From the NCBI GenBank assembly GCA_902363375.1, contig CABIZX010000001.1, positions 372,001-436,000 on the forward strand: DNA of 64,000 nt. Reading direction: 5' to 3'. This document shows, piece after piece, positions 27,117-35,188 of this stretch. Below the pieces are notes generated by a model, which saw only the letters and a list, made by a program, of their open reading frames with translations, searched no databases and was not told the origin of the DNA. Source of the DNA: Clostridiaceae bacterium (GTDB lineage: Bacteria > Bacillota > Clostridia > Clostridiales > Clostridiaceae). The translations under genes and the position numbers were made by a program. The stretch's first letter is position 1. Every line of letters starts with the position of its first letter.

Positions 27117-27872
27117 ATGAGTGAGAAAATTCATAAAACTAATAACTATAATTATGATGATAATAAGGAACTTATAAAACGAGCTAAAGATGGAGATAAT
27201 GCAGCTTTAGATTATTTAACTGAAATGAATTTACCTTTAGTTTCTTCCATAAGCAAGAAGTTTTTAAATCGAGGCTATGAGTACGATGACATATTTCAAA
27301 TAGGCTGCATAGGCCTAGTTAAGGCTATAAATAATTTTGATGAGAATTTTAATGTTAAATTTTCTACATATGCAGTTCCAATGATAATAGGAGAAATAAA
27401 AAGATTTTTAAGAGACGATGGAATGATAAAGGTCAGTAGAAGTATTAAAAATACGGCTAGAAAGTTACATTATGATAAGGATACATTAACTAAAACATTA
27501 GGTAGAGAACCTACTATTGAAGAGTTATCTGAATATTCAAAGGTAGATAAAGAAGATATAATTACTGCATTAGAATCCGCTAGTAGTATGCAGTATTTAT
27601 ATGATACAATCCATCAAGATGATGGTGCACCTGTATTACTTATAGATAAGCTTAGTGAAGATTATGAAGAAGATAATGAAGTAATAGATAAACTTGCTTT
27701 AAAGGAAGCTTTAGGTAAACTAGATGTTAAATCAAGGCAAATTATAATACTTAGATATTTTAAAGATAAAACTCAGATTCAAGTAGCTAAAATGATGGGA
27801 ATAAGCCAAGTGCAAGTTTCTAGAATTGAAAAAAAGGTTCTAAAAATTATGAAAGATAGATTATCAGGATAA
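27117..27872 (+). CDS. sigF: RNA polymerase sigma-F factor
   Basis: 251-aa sporulation sigma factor. Region 2 includes YDDIFQIGCIGLVKAINNFD and STYAVPMIIGEIKRFLRDDG; region 4 ends in RYFKDKTQIQVAKMMGISQVQVSRIEKKVL. AGGTG at 27104-27108 favours the ATG at 27117 over the in-frame GTG at 27108. It directs forespore genes, which in other sporeformers lead on to sigma-G genes such as the spoVA operon that follows here. Confidence 0.95.
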   Translation: MSEKIHKTNNYNYDDNKELIKRAKDGDNAALDYLTEMNLPLVSSISKKFLNRGYEYDDIFQIGCIGLVKAINNFDENFNVKFSTYAVPMIIGEIKRFLRDDGMIKVSRSIKNTARKLHYDKDTLTKTLGREPTIEELSEYSKVDKEDIITALESASSMQYLYDTIHQDDGAPVLLIDKLSEDYEEDNEVIDKLALKEALGKLDVKSRQIIILRYFKDKTQIQVAKMMGISQVQVSRIEKKVLKIMKDRLSG

Positions 27873-27945
27873 TTTTAATGATTACAATTTAAAATTGTAT
27901 GATTATATATGCTTTATAAAAGAATGATTTTAAGTTTATAAATTT

Positions 27946-27973
27946 TAAAAAAGATGCGCAAGCATCTTTTTTT
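27946..27973 (+). terminator. Terminator of the spoIIA operon
   Basis: AAAAAAGATGC and GCATCTTTTTTT arms around a 4-base loop, with the T-run in the 3' arm. Confidence 0.85.
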
Positions 27974-28039
27974 GTTTAAATTTTAGTAAAATGCAGATAC
28001 TATTATTAATACTTTTACAATTTTGATGTTAGGAGGATA

Positions 28040-28495
28040 ATGATGAAAGTAAAGGAGAGTAAAATAAAAGCTAAGTTTCAAAATGTTTATGAAAGCTCTA
28101 AACCTAAACCAAATATATTTAGAAACTGCTTCAGAGCCTTTTGGACTGGAGGATTAATATGTGTAGTAGGTGAAATCATCTTTAAATTTCTAATTTATTT
28201 GGGTCAAGATAAATTGCAGGCTATGACATGGGAAACTGTTATCATGATATTTTTAGGAGCACTATTAACTGGTTTAGGTATATATGATAAGATTGGAGAT
28301 TATGCAGGGGCTGGTTCAGTAGTACCAATTACAGGGTTTGCTAACTCTATAGTATCACCAGCCATAGAGTTTAAAAAAGAAGGATATGTATTTGGAGTAG
28401 CATCAAAAATGTTTACTATAGCAGGACCAGTGCTAGTTTATAGCATTAGTTCATCGATTATACTTGGAGTATTATATTATATTTTTAGGTGGTAA
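28040..28495 (+). CDS. spoVAC: Stage V sporulation protein AC
   Basis: 151-aa membrane protein of the inner spore membrane; part of the channel that loads and releases dipicolinic acid. The NCFRAFWTGGLICVVGE segment and SVVPITGFANSIVSPAIEFKKEG are family marks; about four membrane helices. Two adjacent ATG codons (28040, 28043) are possible starts, both behind AGGAGG. No sigma-G promoter of good quality was found between the terminator and the gene. Confidence 0.94.
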   Translation: MMKVKESKIKAKFQNVYESSKPKPNIFRNCFRAFWTGGLICVVGEIIFKFLIYLGQDKLQAMTWETVIMIFLGALLTGLGIYDKIGDYAGAGSVVPITGFANSIVSPAIEFKKEGYVFGVASKMFTIAGPVLVYSISSSIILGVLYYIFRW

Positions 28496-28499
28496 TGGC

Positions 28500-29519
28500 A
28501 TGGGAAGAAAAATAGGATTACAAACAGTAGAATTATTAACAAAACCGAGACTTATAGCTACATATACCATTGTTGGACCAAAAGAAGGAGAAGGTCCATT
28601 AAAGGATAATTTTGACGAGATATTAGAAGATGATTTATGTGGATGTAAAACCTTTGAATCGGCGGAGAGTAAAATGCAACTTCATGTAGTTGAAGAAGTG
28701 CTTAAAAAATCAAATCTTAAACAGCAAGATATATCATATATGTTCGCTGGAGATTTAATAAATCAATTAATGCCATCTTGCTTCATGGCTAGAGAAGTAG
28801 ATATTCCATTTTTGGGACTATATGGAGCATGTTCTACATTTATAGAGGCACTTTCATTGGCTTCAATATGTTTAGAAGCGGATTTAGGTAATTATATGCT
28901 GGCAGTAGCATCATCTCACTTTTCATCATCAGAGCGTCAGTTCAGACTACCACTAGAAATGGGAAGTCAGAGAGCACCAGCATCTCAATGGACAGTTACT
29001 GGGTCTGCAGCAGTAGTATTAGCTAAGAAAGGGAATAATGTGCCTTATGTGACTCACGTTACCTTGGGGAAAGTAAAGGATTATGGAATAACAGATCCTA
29101 ATGAGATGGGAGCAGCTATGGCACCAGCAGCAGTAGATACTATAAAGCAGCATTTTGAAGATACAGGTAGAAAACCAAGTGATTATGATATCATAGTTAG
29201 CGGAGATTTAGGATCCGTTGGAAAACAAATAACTACAGAATTGTTAAAAGAGTATGGGTATAATGTAGCACCTAATTACATTGATTGTGGTGATGAAATA
29301 TTTGATTGTCAATGTCAAGGAACTAATTGTGGAGGTAGTGGAGCAGGTTGTTGTGCTACAGTTATGAGTAGTATGATTTATAAAGGCATGATACAGAAAA
29401 AATATAAAAAGGTATTGCTAATTGCTACAGGTGCACTTTTAAGTACTATATCTAATTTTCAAGGTGAAACTATACCTGGAATAGCCCATGCAATTGCCCT
29501 AGAGTTTGGGGGTGAATAG
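28500..29519 (+). CDS. spoVAD: Stage V sporulation protein AD
   Basis: 339-aa soluble protein with a thiolase-like fold that binds dipicolinate during its uptake into spores. Conserved PSCFMAREVDIPFLGLYGACST, SSHFSSSERQFR and the Cys-rich CGDEIFDCQCQGTNCGGSG region. The frame is open from 28464, inside spoVAC, but GGTGG before the ATG at 28500 sets the likely start 4 bases after the spoVAC stop. Confidence 0.95.
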   Translation: MGRKIGLQTVELLTKPRLIATYTIVGPKEGEGPLKDNFDEILEDDLCGCKTFESAESKMQLHVVEEVLKKSNLKQQDISYMFAGDLINQLMPSCFMAREVDIPFLGLYGACSTFIEALSLASICLEADLGNYMLAVASSHFSSSERQFRLPLEMGSQRAPASQWTVTGSAAVVLAKKGNNVPYVTHVTLGKVKDYGITDPNEMGAAMAPAAVDTIKQHFEDTGRKPSDYDIIVSGDLGSVGKQITTELLKEYGYNVAPNYIDCGDEIFDCQCQGTNCGGSGAGCCATVMSSMIYKGMIQKKYKKVLLIATGALLSTISNFQGETIPGIAHAIALEFGGE

Positions 29520-29522
29520 AAT

Positions 29523-29882
29523 ATGTGGGTAGATTTTCTAAAGGTCTTTATAGTTGGTGGAATTATTTGTGTAATAGGTCAGATCTTAATGGATACTACA
29601 AAATTAACACCATCTAGAATACTAGTAATTTTTGTTGTATCAGGTGTAGTTCTTCAAGCTTTTGGCATATATGAAAAAATAGCTGAATTTGGGTTATCTG
29701 GAGCTAGAGTTCCACTTCCCGGCTTTGGATATTCATTAGCTAAAGGTGTTATGGACGAAGTAGATAAAATAGGCTTACTAGGAATAGTCACAGGTGGTGT
29801 AAGTGCTACTTCCGCAGGGATAGCAGCGGCTATAGTATTTGGATATTTAATGTCAGTTTTATTTGATTCTAAAACTAAATAA
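29523..29882 (+). CDS. spoVAE: Stage V sporulation protein AE (SpoVAEB type)
   Basis: 119-aa membrane protein with about three helices: FLKVFIVGGIICVIGQILMD, a conserved VPLPGFGYSLAKGVMDEV segment, then GILGVATGGV-like helix. It completes the clostridial three-gene spoVAC-AD-AE set; spoVAA, AB and AF are absent, as is usual in this group. Start is 3 bases after the spoVAD stop. Confidence 0.93.
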   Translation: MWVDFLKVFIVGGIICVIGQILMDTTKLTPSRILVIFVVSGVVLQAFGIYEKIAEFGLSGARVPLPGFGYSLAKGVMDEVDKIGLLGIVTGGVSATSAGIAAAIVFGYLMSVLFDSKTK

Positions 29883-29891
29883 GGCATATAA

Positions 29892-29933
29892 AAAGTCTTC
29901 TCAAATTTATAGATTTGAGAAGACTTTAATTTT
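29892..29933. terminator. Bidirectional terminator between spoVAE and the penicillin-binding protein
   Basis: Perfect 15-base arms (29892-29906, 29913-29927), each side leading into a T-rich tract in its own direction of reading. It serves both converging genes. Confidence 0.85.
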
Positions 29934-29945
29934 ACATTTTATGAT

Positions 29946-32558
29946 TTAACCTCTAACATCATTAAAAATTCTAGGAATCAAAGAATAGACATTTAATAAA
30001 TGATTTAAGGCCTGAGGCTTATTTGGCGTAGTAGTGGAGTCTTCACCACTACCTTCATCACCATCGCCTGGCTTAGTAGTATCACCTGGTTTTGTATTTT
30101 CATTAGGCTTAGTATTTTCACCAGGTTTTGTAGGATCCTTATCTTTATCTTTGTCCTTATCCTTATCCTTATCCTTATCTTTATCTTTATCTTTATCTTT
30201 ATCCTTGTCTTTGTCTTTATCCTTATCTTCAGCTTTGTAATCAGTAGGATCTTTAGCTATAGGTGCAAGGTATTTATTATCTGCCATGTTGCCAGTATAT
30301 ATACTTGAATCACGAGTTATAAATACTACTTTCTGTATTTTATCCTTAGGAGTTTTTTCAGAAGGTAAGTAGTATTTACCATCAGCAGCCTTTACAACTT
30401 CAAGCTCTACGTGAACATTATCTAAAGTTGTTGGTTGAGTTCCATTTATAAATATTTCAGAGTAAATTCTATTTCCTCTTGGATCCTTTTTAGTAAGCTC
30501 TGTTGGTAAAGTTCCAGAATCTTTAGATATATAAGCACTAGTTATACCACTAGGAGCTTGAAGAGACTTATACTCAAGACCTTCGTGAGCAACGGACATA
30601 ATTTTACCCCAAAGACCAGCTGGAACATTACTGCTAGTAAAAGGTAGAGACTCATTATTATCGTACCCCATCCATACAGCTCCTGAATAGTAAGGGGTTA
30701 ATCCACTGAAATAAAGATTTCTATATTCTTCAGAAGTACCAGTTTTACCTCTAACCTCCATATTTCCAAATTGAGCATAGGAACCTGTAGAGTTAACAGA
30801 GTTTTTTAGCATATCGTAAACAATATATGCTGTTTGAGGTGAAATAACTTGAGTAGATTCAAATTTTGGTTCAAGAAGAGTCTTGCCATCCTTATCTGTA
30901 ACTTTAGTATAAATCCTTGAATTAGTCATATTTCCTTGATTTCCAAAGGTACCAAAGGCTTGAGCCATTTCATAAGGTGTAGTGCCAGCTAATTCACCTA
31001 GAGATAAAGCTGAAATACTAGTTCTATCTGCATCTGTTATACTTAAACCAAATTTCTCACCATAAGATGCAGCTGTATTTAAACCAATTTTATCAACTAT
31101 AGAAACAGCCACAGTATTTTTTGATTGTCCAAGGGCCTCACGAGCAGTTATATATCCTGAAAAATTATAATCCCAGTTTTGAGGGTTATATGGACCATCT
31201 GAGGTCGGATATTTAGAAGCAATATTACTTGGTAGTTTGCTATCTACAAATACTGAACCTGCAGTTATGGTTTTTCCTTCAATAGCTGGAGCATATACAG
31301 TGAGCGGTTTTATACTAGAACCTGGTGAACGTAGAAATGTTTGACCGTCCTTACCAATGGAAATAGCTCTGTTGTAAGACATTGCTGGTTGATCACCAAT
31401 ACCGCCAATTATAACCTTAACTTCTCCTTTAAGGTAATCAGTTATAACAGCAGAAGCTTGAACTCCTTTAGCATTAGCTCCTTGAGTATCGTTAAGATAG
31501 TTGTTCATAATCTCTTGAATTGAGTCTTGAAGCTTTCTATCCATAGTAGTATATATTCTTAAACCGCCATAGGTAATTTTTTCATAAGCTTCACCTTCAG
31601 TATAGCCGTAGGTTTTCATTAAGTCCTGTGCAACTTGCTTTATTACAGGTCTTGAAAACCATTCATAAACCATTTTGTCACCTTCTAAAGTTGAAAAGTT
31701 TAACGTAAGAGGTTCTGCTAGTGCAGTATCATATTCCTCTTGAGTTATCTTCCCAAGCTCTAGCATTTTAGCAAGAACTAATTTAGTTCTTGGGGAATCA
31801 AAGGGTTCTCCTTTTTCAAAAGCTTCATAAGCATTCATATAAGATACTGTTGGGTTTTGAGCAGCACTTGCTAAAAATGCACACTGCTTAAGGGTTAAAC
31901 CTTCACTTACAGATTTCCCAAAATACATAGTTGAAGCAGCTTCAATTCCATGAGCATTACCACCTAAAAATATGGTGTTCATGTACTCGTCAAGAATTTG
32001 TTCCTTTGATAGAAGCTTTTCTACCTTAAGGGATAAGTAAATCTCTTGAATTTTTCTTTCTATGTTAGTTCTATTATTTAAAGAATCTTCAAGGAAAAAC
32101 TTATATTTAACTAGTTGTTGAGTAATAGTTGATGCACCTTGGATCTCATCTTTGGATAGATGAAGAATGATTTTTGCATCTTGTATTATAGCTCCACCAA
32201 GTCTTCTAATATCAATACCTTTGTGATTGTAGAATCGTTGGTCTTCAATACTTACAAAGGCATCTTGTAGATATTTAGGTACTGTAGATATATCTACAGA
32301 TATTCTTTTTTCAGGAGTCTTATATTCATCCATTTCTACTCCCTTATTGTCAAATAGAAGTGTTGTTTCTCCATTAGATAAAAATATATCAAGATCAAGC
32401 TTAGGAGCTGTTTTAATCATGCCAGATATAATACCAAAACCAGCAGCAGCACAAGATATTATTAAAAGTAGTAGAACTATATATATTACTTTAAAGGTTT
32501 TACGACTTTTTTTCTTGGGCTTTTTTTGCTTAGGTTCTCTTTTTTTATTCTCTCCCAT
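29946..32558 (-). CDS. Class A penicillin-binding protein (bifunctional transglycosylase/transpeptidase)
   Basis: 870 aa. Short basic cytoplasmic tail, one membrane helix (about 23-46), GT51 glycosyltransferase domain with catalytic Glu105 in EDQRFYNHKGID and STITQQLVKY, then a transpeptidase domain with SSIK (Ser413/Lys416), SKN (478-480) and KTGTS (604-608). It polymerises and cross-links peptidoglycan outside the membrane. After the catalytic domain comes a highly charged tail with fifteen Lys-Asp repeats, a Thr/Pro/Gly-rich linker and a short hydrophobic end. AAGGAGGAG before ATG. It lies between spoVAE and yunB; a sporulation role is possible but not shown. Confidence 0.95.
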   Translation of the reverse strand: MGENKKREPKQKKPKKKSRKTFKVIYIVLLLLIISCAAAGFGIISGMIKTAPKLDLDIFLSNGETTLLFDNKGVEMDEYKTPEKRISVDISTVPKYLQDAFVSIEDQRFYNHKGIDIRRLGGAIIQDAKIILHLSKDEIQGASTITQQLVKYKFFLEDSLNNRTNIERKIQEIYLSLKVEKLLSKEQILDEYMNTIFLGGNAHGIEAASTMYFGKSVSEGLTLKQCAFLASAAQNPTVSYMNAYEAFEKGEPFDSPRTKLVLAKMLELGKITQEEYDTALAEPLTLNFSTLEGDKMVYEWFSRPVIKQVAQDLMKTYGYTEGEAYEKITYGGLRIYTTMDRKLQDSIQEIMNNYLNDTQGANAKGVQASAVITDYLKGEVKVIIGGIGDQPAMSYNRAISIGKDGQTFLRSPGSSIKPLTVYAPAIEGKTITAGSVFVDSKLPSNIASKYPTSDGPYNPQNWDYNFSGYITAREALGQSKNTVAVSIVDKIGLNTAASYGEKFGLSITDADRTSISALSLGELAGTTPYEMAQAFGTFGNQGNMTNSRIYTKVTDKDGKTLLEPKFESTQVISPQTAYIVYDMLKNSVNSTGSYAQFGNMEVRGKTGTSEEYRNLYFSGLTPYYSGAVWMGYDNNESLPFTSSNVPAGLWGKIMSVAHEGLEYKSLQAPSGITSAYISKDSGTLPTELTKKDPRGNRIYSEIFINGTQPTTLDNVHVELEVVKAADGKYYLPSEKTPKDKIQKVVFITRDSSIYTGNMADNKYLAPIAKDPTDYKAEDKDKDKDKDKDKDKDKDKDKDKDKDKDKDKDPTKPGENTKPNENTKPGDTTKPGDGDEGSGEDSTTTPNKPQALNHLLNVYSLIPRIFNDVRG
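30135..30227. repeat. Hexanucleotide repeat encoding Lys-Asp units
   Basis: Tandem 6-base units (TTTATC/CTTATC/TTGTC variants on the plus strand) encode D(KD)15 in the C-terminal tail of the penicillin-binding protein. Third-position variation (AAA/AAG, GAT/GAC) shows it is not a fresh expansion. In-frame copy changes would alter only tail length. Confidence 0.9.
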
Positions 32559-32597
32559 ATTCTCCTCCTTTTATGATGAACATATCTTCGATAATAT

Positions 32598-32627
32598 ATT
32601 ATAACTTATATATGAGTATAAATACAA
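32598..32627 (-). promoter_or_regulatory. Candidate promoter for the penicillin-binding protein
   Basis: On the minus strand TTGTAT (32622-32627), 18-base spacer, perfect TATAAT (32598-32603), 40 bases upstream of the ATG at 32558. Confidence 0.4.
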
Positions 32628-32740
32628 CATAGTATTCTTCAATGAGGTTCTTTTACATATACATATACTTAAGAATAAGTATTTATATATGTATATATAC
32701 ATTTATTAACATTATACCACATTTATAAAGGAGTAATACT

Positions 32741-33373
32741 ATGAAATCATCCAAAAAGGTAAAGTTTTCCATGATAGTTTTTTTAATTATGACATCTTTA
32801 GTGACTTTTATATATACTATGGATAAAGTTATGTTACCTACAGTAAAACTAGTGGCTGATGCACAGATGCGAGCGGAAGTTACAAGTACAATAAATAAGA
32901 CAATCTTTGAAGAATATTCTAAAAACTTTAAGTATAATGATATAATAAAATTTGATAAAGATAGTGATGGTAATATTATAATGATGACAGCGGATACATT
33001 AAAACTTAGTGAAATTGCAACATTAACTGTATTAAAAGCACAGGAAGAATTAGAAGTTAAATCTAAAGTTGATATAAAAATTCCTATGGGTTATGTAACT
33101 AAAAATAATATCTTAGCTAGGTTTGGTCCAGATGTAAAAATAGGTATGAGGCCAATAGGACATATTACTACTAGATATATATCAGAGTTTGAAGATGCAG
33201 GAATAAATCAAACGAGACATAAAATATATATAGAAACTACAACTAAGGTAAGGATGATTATGGCAGCATCCTCTAGCGACTTAGAAATAGTTAATCAAAT
33301 ACCTATAGTAGAGACTATAATAGTTGGAAAGGTGCCTAATACCGCCATACAAATGGATCTTAATGAAAATTAA
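32741..33373 (+). CDS. yunB: Sporulation protein YunB
   Basis: 210 aa with one N-terminal membrane helix (about 9-27) and an extracytoplasmic domain. MRAEVTSTINKTIFEE, the LTVLKAQEELEVKSKVDIKIPMG segment and RPIGHITTRYISEFEDAGINQTRHKIY match the YunB family. It is known in Bacillus as a mother-cell sporulation protein of uncertain biochemical role. ATG after AAAGGAGT. Divergent from the penicillin-binding protein gene. Confidence 0.9.
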   Translation: MKSSKKVKFSMIVFLIMTSLVTFIYTMDKVMLPTVKLVADAQMRAEVTSTINKTIFEEYSKNFKYNDIIKFDKDSDGNIIMMTADTLKLSEIATLTVLKAQEELEVKSKVDIKIPMGYVTKNNILARFGPDVKIGMRPIGHITTRYISEFEDAGINQTRHKIYIETTTKVRMIMAASSSDLEIVNQIPIVETIIVGKVPNTAIQMDLNEN

Positions 33374-33491
33374 AATTGTGATACAAAGCACAGATAATAT
33401 TTATCAAATAGTGTAAAACTTATATAAGCAAGACTATGAGAAGTAGATTGCTTTGCAAAAATAAATAATTAAGGAACAGGAGAAGATAAAA

Positions 33492-34223
33492 ATGGATCAA
33501 TGTATAAAATTTTATAATGCTTTAGCTAAATATTATGATGATATTTTTCCAGCACCAGAAGGTAAAAAGAGATTTCCTTTAAAAAATGTAGATAGAGGAG
33601 GATTTGTTTTAGATATTGGATGTAGTACTGGAGAAACTACTGAGTATATTTCTTTACAAGGCTATAGAGCCCTGGGAATAGATCTAGATGAAGAGATGAT
33701 AAGGATAGCTAAGAAAAAATATGAAGAGAGTGATGTATTAAGCTTTAAAATTATGGATATGAAAGCTATAGCCCAAACTTTTAGTGGAGAGTTTAATGGA
33801 ATTGTATGTATAGGTAATGTACTACCCCATTTAGGTGGAAAAAATCAGATAAGGGAATTTTTAAAAAGTTGCTATAGTGTATTAAAAAAAGATTCTCCAT
33901 TATGTATTCAAACTATTAACTTTGATAAAGTGAAGAGAGAGAATATTATGGAGCTACCTCTTATTGATGGTCCAAAAGTCAAATTTGAAAGATTTTATAA
34001 TATTAGACCAGGAAGTGATATTGTAAAGTTTACGGGAAGAATAACTGATAAGGAAAGTGGTGAAGTTTTGGAGAATACCGTGGAGTTATTTATGTTAGAA
34101 AATGATGAACTACCTAAAATACTAAAAGAAGTAGGATTTAAGATAGTTGAAAGATATGATGATTTCAAAAGAAGTGAATATACAGGAAATGCACTACCAT
34201 TAATAGTAGAAGCCATTAAATAA
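33492..34223 (+). CDS. Class I SAM-dependent methyltransferase
   Basis: 243 aa. Motif I VLDIGCSTGETTEYI (about 36-50) and motif II acidic ALGIDLDEEMI bind SAM. The middle IVCIGNVLPHLGG corresponds to motif IV. The C-terminal half (SGEVLENTVELFMLENDEL) is the substrate side. A small-molecule methyltransferase of the ubiE/Tam type is likely; the acceptor cannot be told. Weak AGGAG before the ATG. Confidence 0.85.
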   Translation: MDQCIKFYNALAKYYDDIFPAPEGKKRFPLKNVDRGGFVLDIGCSTGETTEYISLQGYRALGIDLDEEMIRIAKKKYEESDVLSFKIMDMKAIAQTFSGEFNGIVCIGNVLPHLGGKNQIREFLKSCYSVLKKDSPLCIQTINFDKVKRENIMELPLIDGPKVKFERFYNIRPGSDIVKFTGRITDKESGEVLENTVELFMLENDELPKILKEVGFKIVERYDDFKRSEYTGNALPLIVEAIK

Positions 34224-34264
34224 GAAAATAAAGAAGAGTAGTGAACTTTATTATAGACAATAAA

Positions 34265-34306
34265 GACACATTTCAAGCTAATACTAATCTATTAGTTTTG
34301 AATGTG
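34265..34306. terminator. Hairpin between convergent methyltransferase and hpt genes
   Basis: ACTAAT-CT-ATTAGT forms the core, extended by the CACATT/AATGTG outer arms with a bulge. A T-rich tract follows on the plus strand. Confidence 0.5.
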
Positions 34307-34360
34307 CCTTTATGTTTATTTTTAAATTATAAACTAGGTCTTAAAATAGCTTATAGAATA

Positions 34361-34888
34361 TTATTTAGACTCCCAGTTAAATATGTAAGGAATATTTCTA
34401 TATAAGTCACCATAATTTAATCCATATCCAACTACAAATAAATCAGGAATCTCAAAACAGCAGTAATCTGGAGAAATCTCTACAGTTCTTCTTTCAGGTT
34501 TATCTAAAAGAGTGCAACATTTTACGCTTTTAGCTCCTAATTTTTTCACATGATCTACTACAAAGCTCATAGTAATGCCACTATCTACAATGTCATCTAC
34601 TATTAATACATCCATACCTTCAATATTATCAGGTACATCTTGAACTATTTTGCAAGTACCGCTAGTTTCTTCACCATGACCATAGCTTGATGTAGTCATA
34701 AAGCCTATAGTTGTTGGAACAGTTATTTCTCTAACTAAGTCAGCAGCAAATATAAAGCTTCCTCTTAGTAAGGATAATACGTAAATTGATTTTCCTTCAT
34801 AATCCTTAGAAATTTTTGCTCCAATTTTAATTACAGCTTCATTAATTTCTTCTCTGGAAAAGAGAATATTTCTTTGTTTATCTTCCAT
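34361..34888 (-). CDS. hpt: Hypoxanthine phosphoribosyltransferase
   Basis: 175-aa type I phosphoribosyltransferase that salvages hypoxanthine (and guanine) to IMP/GMP. PRPP-binding motif VLIVDDIVDSGITM in the middle, SLLRGSFIFAADLVREI before it, and FVVGYGLNYGDLYRNIPYI at the C-terminus. The frame is open to 34903, but GAGGTG lies in that extension and sets the ATG at 34888. Two consensus promoters lie just upstream. Confidence 0.95.
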   Translation of the reverse strand: MEDKQRNILFSREEINEAVIKIGAKISKDYEGKSIYVLSLLRGSFIFAADLVREITVPTTIGFMTTSSYGHGEETSGTCKIVQDVPDNIEGMDVLIVDDIVDSGITMSFVVDHVKKLGAKSVKCCTLLDKPERRTVEISPDYCCFEIPDLFVVGYGLNYGDLYRNIPYIFNWESK

Positions 34889-34926
34889 GTAATCACACCT
34901 CAATTTATATTTACATTAATGTTTTC

Positions 34927-34985
34927 ATAGTATAAAATTAAGGTGAAAATGTCAATAGTATAAATAGGCAAATAGGTTTTGTCAA
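34927..34985 (-). promoter_or_regulatory. Tandem sigma-A promoters of hpt
   Basis: On the minus strand two copies of TTGACA-N17 promoters occur 30 bases apart: -35 at 34980-34985 with -10 TATACT at 34957-34962, and -35 at 34950-34955 with -10 TACTAT at 34927-34932. Both -35 boxes are perfect. Both copies read TTGACA-N15-TATACTAT. Confidence 0.75.
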
Positions 34986-35044
34986 TTATAAATACAATTA
35001 ATTTATTAAGTATTAAGAAATTATTTCAAAATGTTTAATTAATA

Positions 35045-35068
35045 AAGAGCATAATGCTCTTATTTTTT
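35045..35068 (+). terminator. Small hairpin plus T-run in the hflX leader region
   Basis: AAGAGC-ATAAT-GCTCTT followed by ATTTTTT. No plus-strand gene ends nearby (the upstream gene is minus-strand hpt), so it is either a terminator of an unannotated short transcript or an attenuator before hflX. Confidence 0.5.
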
Positions 35069-35188
35069 CAGAAATTGTTTTGTATAAATGAAATTATGGT
35101 ATAAAATGTACATGAGAATAGTAATTAGTAGGAAAAAGTAAGGTAGAGAGTATTTAATTAAGAAAAAATAGAATTTGGAGATGAGTAT

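Noticed and set aside
27974..28002. Sigma-G promoter for spoVAC (GATACTA with GTTTA)
   Set aside because: The -35 element has two mismatches and overlaps the spoIIA terminator flank; not convincing.
30135..30227. CRISPR-like short repeat
   Set aside because: Units are 6 bases, in frame, without spacers; they encode a protein tail.
30034..30240. Plus-strand ORF rich in Ser-Leu repeats
   Set aside because: It is the antisense of the Lys-Asp repeat of the penicillin-binding protein, with no ribosome binding site.
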